A stretch of 64,000 nt of DNA, taken from the NCBI GenBank assembly GCA_028564675.1, contig JAOVVO010000010.1, positions 310,001 to 374,000 of the forward strand. Direction: 5' to 3'. The stretch comes from Onchocerca lupi (taxonomy: Eukaryota; Nematoda; Chromadorea; Rhabditida; Onchocercidae). Each line of letters opens with the position of its first letter. Position 1 is the first letter of the stretch. Position numbers and translations under genes: made by a program. The notes beneath the pieces were generated by a model that saw only the letters and a list, made by a program, of their open reading frames with translations, made no database searches and was not told the origin of the DNA. Of the stretch, positions 60,730 to 64,000 are shown piece after piece.

Positions 60730-63273
60730 TGCAGGTGAATCACTTACTTTTTAATATTTTGATTTTGTAAAACTGAAATTTTGAAATAATTGGATTTGAA
60801 ATTTCCGAAAAATTTCAAATTAGGAAAAAATTTATCATGCTGTAAGAAATTACGTTTGGAATTGTTTGTTAAATTGGTGCACATGTGCAATACTTGATCG
60901 ATATGATAAACTTATCATAATTCTATTAATTAAAAGTATAAATCAAAAACTGAATTAGAATTTAAGTTAATAGGAACATTGGGGAAATTTCCATTAAATA
61001 TATTAAAGATAAAATTTTACTTCAGTAGACATAAAACCTTGAATAAGCTTATTAAAGTAAGCTATCTATTTCAATTGCATAACTGTCTCAGTAGAAATTA
61101 AAGAAACTTACTGAACTTAAGTAGAACTCTCATGTAATAATCTCCCTTGATTTAGAATGCGTACTGTGAGCTTTTTGCGACTTGTAACAAATATATTTTG
61201 ATATCTTACTTCTAATAAATTGAAAAATTAGTTCTGAAGAGCTTTTCTGATTTTTGGCGGCTTTTATGAGAGTCAGACGATTTTATTTCGGTACTTTATT
61301 CAATTCTGTCAATTTTGTTGCAGGATTCGTTCACCCAAGACATAAATAAAAACAGTTTCAATAACAAAAATGTTAGCACATTACTATAATTATTATTTGA
61401 TTATAAATGTAATAAAAGGCAAAAAAATATTTTGGAGTAAGGAAAAGACCTTGTAATAAAGTGTTTTTACAACTGTTAATTTTTCATTTATTTTTTATTG
61501 AAAGGTATTCAAGGTTAATTTAATTTTGAGCCAAAACCTTTTAATATATGATATAGATTAAAATCTGATTTCAAAAAGTCAGAAATATTAATGTGAACAG
61601 AAGACATTTAAAGATCGGTGAGTAAGGAGATTATTGAGGATGAAGTTTACATAAAAGATTTGTCCTTAGATTAATAAGAATGACTTATTAATGAATAGTA
61701 AGATATCAAATTCATGTTCCAATTATATTTGTGGTTACTGGTAAATCTTGCCATGTAATTACAAATTGCTACATCACTTTCAATTGTTTTGCTTATTACT
61801 AAATCAGCAAAGGTGATCTAAACAAGAAAAAAGAGGAATGTATCTATTTGCAAGCTTCCTTATCGATAACTCCCGATGATATCTATCCAGTTAAAAAGAC
61901 ATATAGAAATCTAATAGACAGTCCTATCACAAATGCTGCGCTTATGTTATTTAGTTATTTATTTCACAGACTATTGGATTCAGCGTGGAACCTAATTTTT
62001 TAAATGATAATATACTGCTTGATTGTCAGATTTTAGACTCTTTCTACTGAAAAATATTATGATTCGTTTTCTTAAATTTCGCAATCAAATTAATTTTATA
62101 ATGAATTGATTTTGCTAATACTGGACGATTTAAATGTAAAATTTTCTCTTAGAAATTTAAAATAATTACATCCAAAAAAAAAAAAAAAAGAAAAATCGGT
62201 AATATTTCCAAATCTTTTAGAGATGACCAGAACTACTTATTCATTTAATCGATTTATAAATCTCTTTTCTTATAATAACGGCAAAATGCTTAATATTGAT
62301 ACCAGTAGGATTTAAAGCATAACAATCACAGATTATCAACAGCATAACCAATAGACCCATGAAATATAAAATGATAGATTACTAAGATTGTCTACTTATT
62401 TAATGAAAATCATTTATTATAAACTAACAGCGAGAAAACAACAAAAATAAGTGACGAGTTTAAAAATTCATCCAATTTTACAAATAGAGGAAGGAAAAAA
62501 CGAATATTTTAACAAAAAAATAATAGTCATAGAATACTATTCTATGATGACAAGTGGTTCCTGATTACAATTTACCGATTGATAAATGGAAATTAAACTA
62601 TAATCTAAAGTATGTATATAATGAATCTCATAATACTTCATATCTTTTCGAACGGCTAATTTAACAGATTTAACAAACAAAATAGAATTTTTAGACAGCT
62701 AACGTTCGATGAAATGTTATGATAGTAATCAAAAAAACTTTGGCTGTCATCTCACTACTCTGTGGAAACAATTTTTGATCCATTAAACAACTGAAAGATA
62801 TGATTTATTTTGAACTCTTTATGAAGAAAAGTACACTTCCTTGAATATGTGTTATTTGCAGTTAACAGTTGGCAAAAGATGAAAGGAAAAGGGGAAAAGG
62901 AATTCATCTTCAGCTTCATTTTTCGTCAAAAATCACAAGGAATGTATAATTACGTACTCATTTCACTGTTTCCATTCATCCGAAATTCAAAGTATAAAGT
63001 GACGTTTGAAGGAGCTTTAATTTATACAATAATGGTGCAATTCAAAGGCGTGTATGAAGAAGGAAACACAGAGAAGTTAGAGCGAGATTCAAAAAAAGGT
63101 TTTTGAAAGGTTAGCAATAGATTTAAGAAAAAATTCAAAAATCATCGGTCAAATCATCAGCTATAATAAAAGTAAAGAAGAGAAAGTTTAATTAATCGAA
63201 AATGCACAGGAAAAGGTATAACAAAATAAACTGACGCGTCCAAGAGTTGAACTATGCAGAGATCAGTCAAACA
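60730..63273. other. Gene-free stretch upstream of ddi-1
   Basis: AT-rich, about 2.5 kb. It should contain the ddi-1 promoter at its left end. A short A-run lies near 62176. The plus-strand frame at 62849-63106 (85 codons) is not protein-like enough to call. I see no repeat or relic comparable to those further left. Confidence 0.5.
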
Positions 63274-63349
63274 TCCTCACGTCACCTTCATATCCACACG
63301 TCATCTCCACATTCTCACGTTACCTGTACATCCTCACGTCACTTTCATC
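63274..63349 (-). promoter_or_regulatory. 4 x 19-bp tandem array of TGACGTG-type sites
   Basis: Four head-to-tail units of exactly 19 bases (63274, 63293, 63312, 63331): TCCTCACGTCACCTTCATA, TCCACACGTCATCTCCACA, TTCTCACGTTACCTGTACA and TCCTCACGTCACTTTCATC. On the minus strand the cores are TGACGTGA, TGACGTGT, TAACGTGA and TGACGTGA. TGACGTG is the core of XBP1/ATF6-type unfolded-protein-response elements and contains the CREB half-site TGACG. A further TACGTCA lies near 63398. The array ends about 375 bases before the start codon of the SNARE-like gene. Confidence 0.6.
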
Positions 63350-63700
63350 CCTGTGGGACCGTCATTTTTCGCCCTGGTGAATGTAGCATTGCACACTACG
63401 TCATTCGAATAACTACGACTGTTTCTGCAAGAAAAAATGAGACGAACCTCTTTCGGCACTCGTTAACATTGCTGGGTTTTGTAGTATTATCATATATATT
63501 TCTCGATGAATGATTGTGCCATAATGAATTATTCATAGATATGCATCCTATTGCCTACTTTCCATCAAATTGCCTTGCAAATTTTCTCTCACATTTGCTA
63601 ACTTAATCTGTCGTAATCGTTGCAATTTATAAGTTCACAAGGATAAATGGCGATATACACAGATGCATTTAAATTATGGTGACAACTGAATTTTGTTTTC

Positions 63701-63709
63701 TTTTTTCAG
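63701..63709 (+). promoter_or_regulatory. Trans-splice acceptor candidate before the SNARE-like gene
   Basis: TTTTTTCAG lies 16 bases before the ATG at 63726 and matches the nematode acceptor consensus. It is a candidate spliced-leader addition site. Confidence 0.5.
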
Positions 63710-63725
63710 GACAGGTGCTTCTATC

Positions 63726-63853
63726 ATGGAAAGTTTATATCACGAAACAAATAGTCTATTGCAGCAAACACACTTTGATTTGGGTACTTTGGAGAGCATG
63801 CGAAATGAAAGTGATGCTCAAAAAATTATTCAAAATATTTACCAGCGATTAAA
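63726..63853 (+). CDS. First exon of a probable Golgi SNARE (membrin / GOSR2-like), partial
   Basis: The frame starts MESLYHETNSLLQQTHFDLG and runs 42 codons plus 2 bases (to AK K-like codon) before a GTAAAT donor. The rest of the gene lies beyond the window. Start position, length and helical character resemble the N-terminal helix of membrin (human GOSR2 begins MDPLFQQTHKQVHEIQ), the Qb SNARE that works in ER-to-Golgi and intra-Golgi fusion. The TTTTTTCAG just upstream supports this ATG. With only one short exon visible the family call is tentative; another coiled-coil vesicle protein is possible. Confidence 0.5.
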
Positions 63854-64000
63854 GTAAATTCTGGTTCCATATTCGATTTTTCCATAAAGTGCGCAAAATT
63901 GTTGTAATTCAGTACGATACATTTCGGATATCATGAGTTAGATAAATTGGGTACAAATTTTAAAATGCAAAGAAAGGCTATCGAAAGAATCCTACTAAAT

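Noticed and set aside
63247..63513. 88-codon plus-strand open frame over the 19-bp array
   Set aside because: Its SSRHLHIHTSSPHSH-like repeats are only the translation of the tandem array; it ends without splice links and lies upstream of the better-supported start at 63726.

Overview
The window looks like nuclear DNA of a parasitic nematode, most likely a filarial (clade III, onchocercid-like) worm. It is very AT-rich. Every recognisable gene is split into many short exons by introns of about 100-900 bases with GT...(T-rich)AG borders. Several genes have a TTTTTTCAG-type site just before the first ATG, as expected for spliced-leader trans-splicing. The predicted proteins are animal proteins that fit nematode orthologues. 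The species call is inference. I saw no rRNA, tRNA, CRISPR array or bacterial operon. All products and exon borders were worked out by hand from reading frames and remembered family motifs, without database searches.

Layout. 1-4135: gene-poor, with decayed coding-like stretches on the minus strand. 4136-6089 (+): RHO-1/RhoA GTPase, 5 exons. 6090-10173: gene-poor, with another minus-strand relic. 10174-20404 (+): tankyrase, about 26 exons, with ankyrin clusters, a SAM domain and a PARP catalytic domain. 20405-24230: gene-poor, repeats, a relic. 24231-26717 (+): CTP:phosphocholine cytidylyltransferase. 26718-29441: no clear gene. 29442-34428 (+): UPF3/SMG-4 nonsense-mediated decay factor, 11 exons. 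34429-41699: gene-poor, with the longest minus-strand relics. 41700-45818 (-): UDP-glucose pyrophosphorylase, 9 exons. 46846-52699 (-): DHX33-like DEAH helicase, 14 exons. 53997-55750 (+): C/EBP-type bZIP factor, probably CEBP-1. 57542-60729 (-): DDI1-type ubiquitin-directed aspartyl protease. 63726 to the window end (+): first exon of a probable Golgi SNARE (membrin).

The genes are housekeeping or regulatory genes from unrelated pathways and do not form a functional cluster. The helicase and pyrophosphorylase lie head-to-tail about 1 kb apart. The helicase and bZIP gene are divergent and share a GC-rich promoter region. The bZIP and DDI1 genes are convergent. From memory, C. elegans also has a UDP-glucose pyrophosphorylase next to cebp-1 on X, so this part may be old conserved synteny.

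The points most worth a second look are: a 4 x 19 bp tandem array of TGACGTG-type (UPR-element-like) sites upstream of the SNARE gene; long intronless decayed coding sequence of unknown family on the minus strand of the gene deserts; a one-base frame conflict at an exon junction of the helicase; a probable 48-base extra exon in the cytidylyltransferase behind a T26-AG acceptor; and an AP-1 plus C/EBP-like site pair in the bZIP gene's own promoter.
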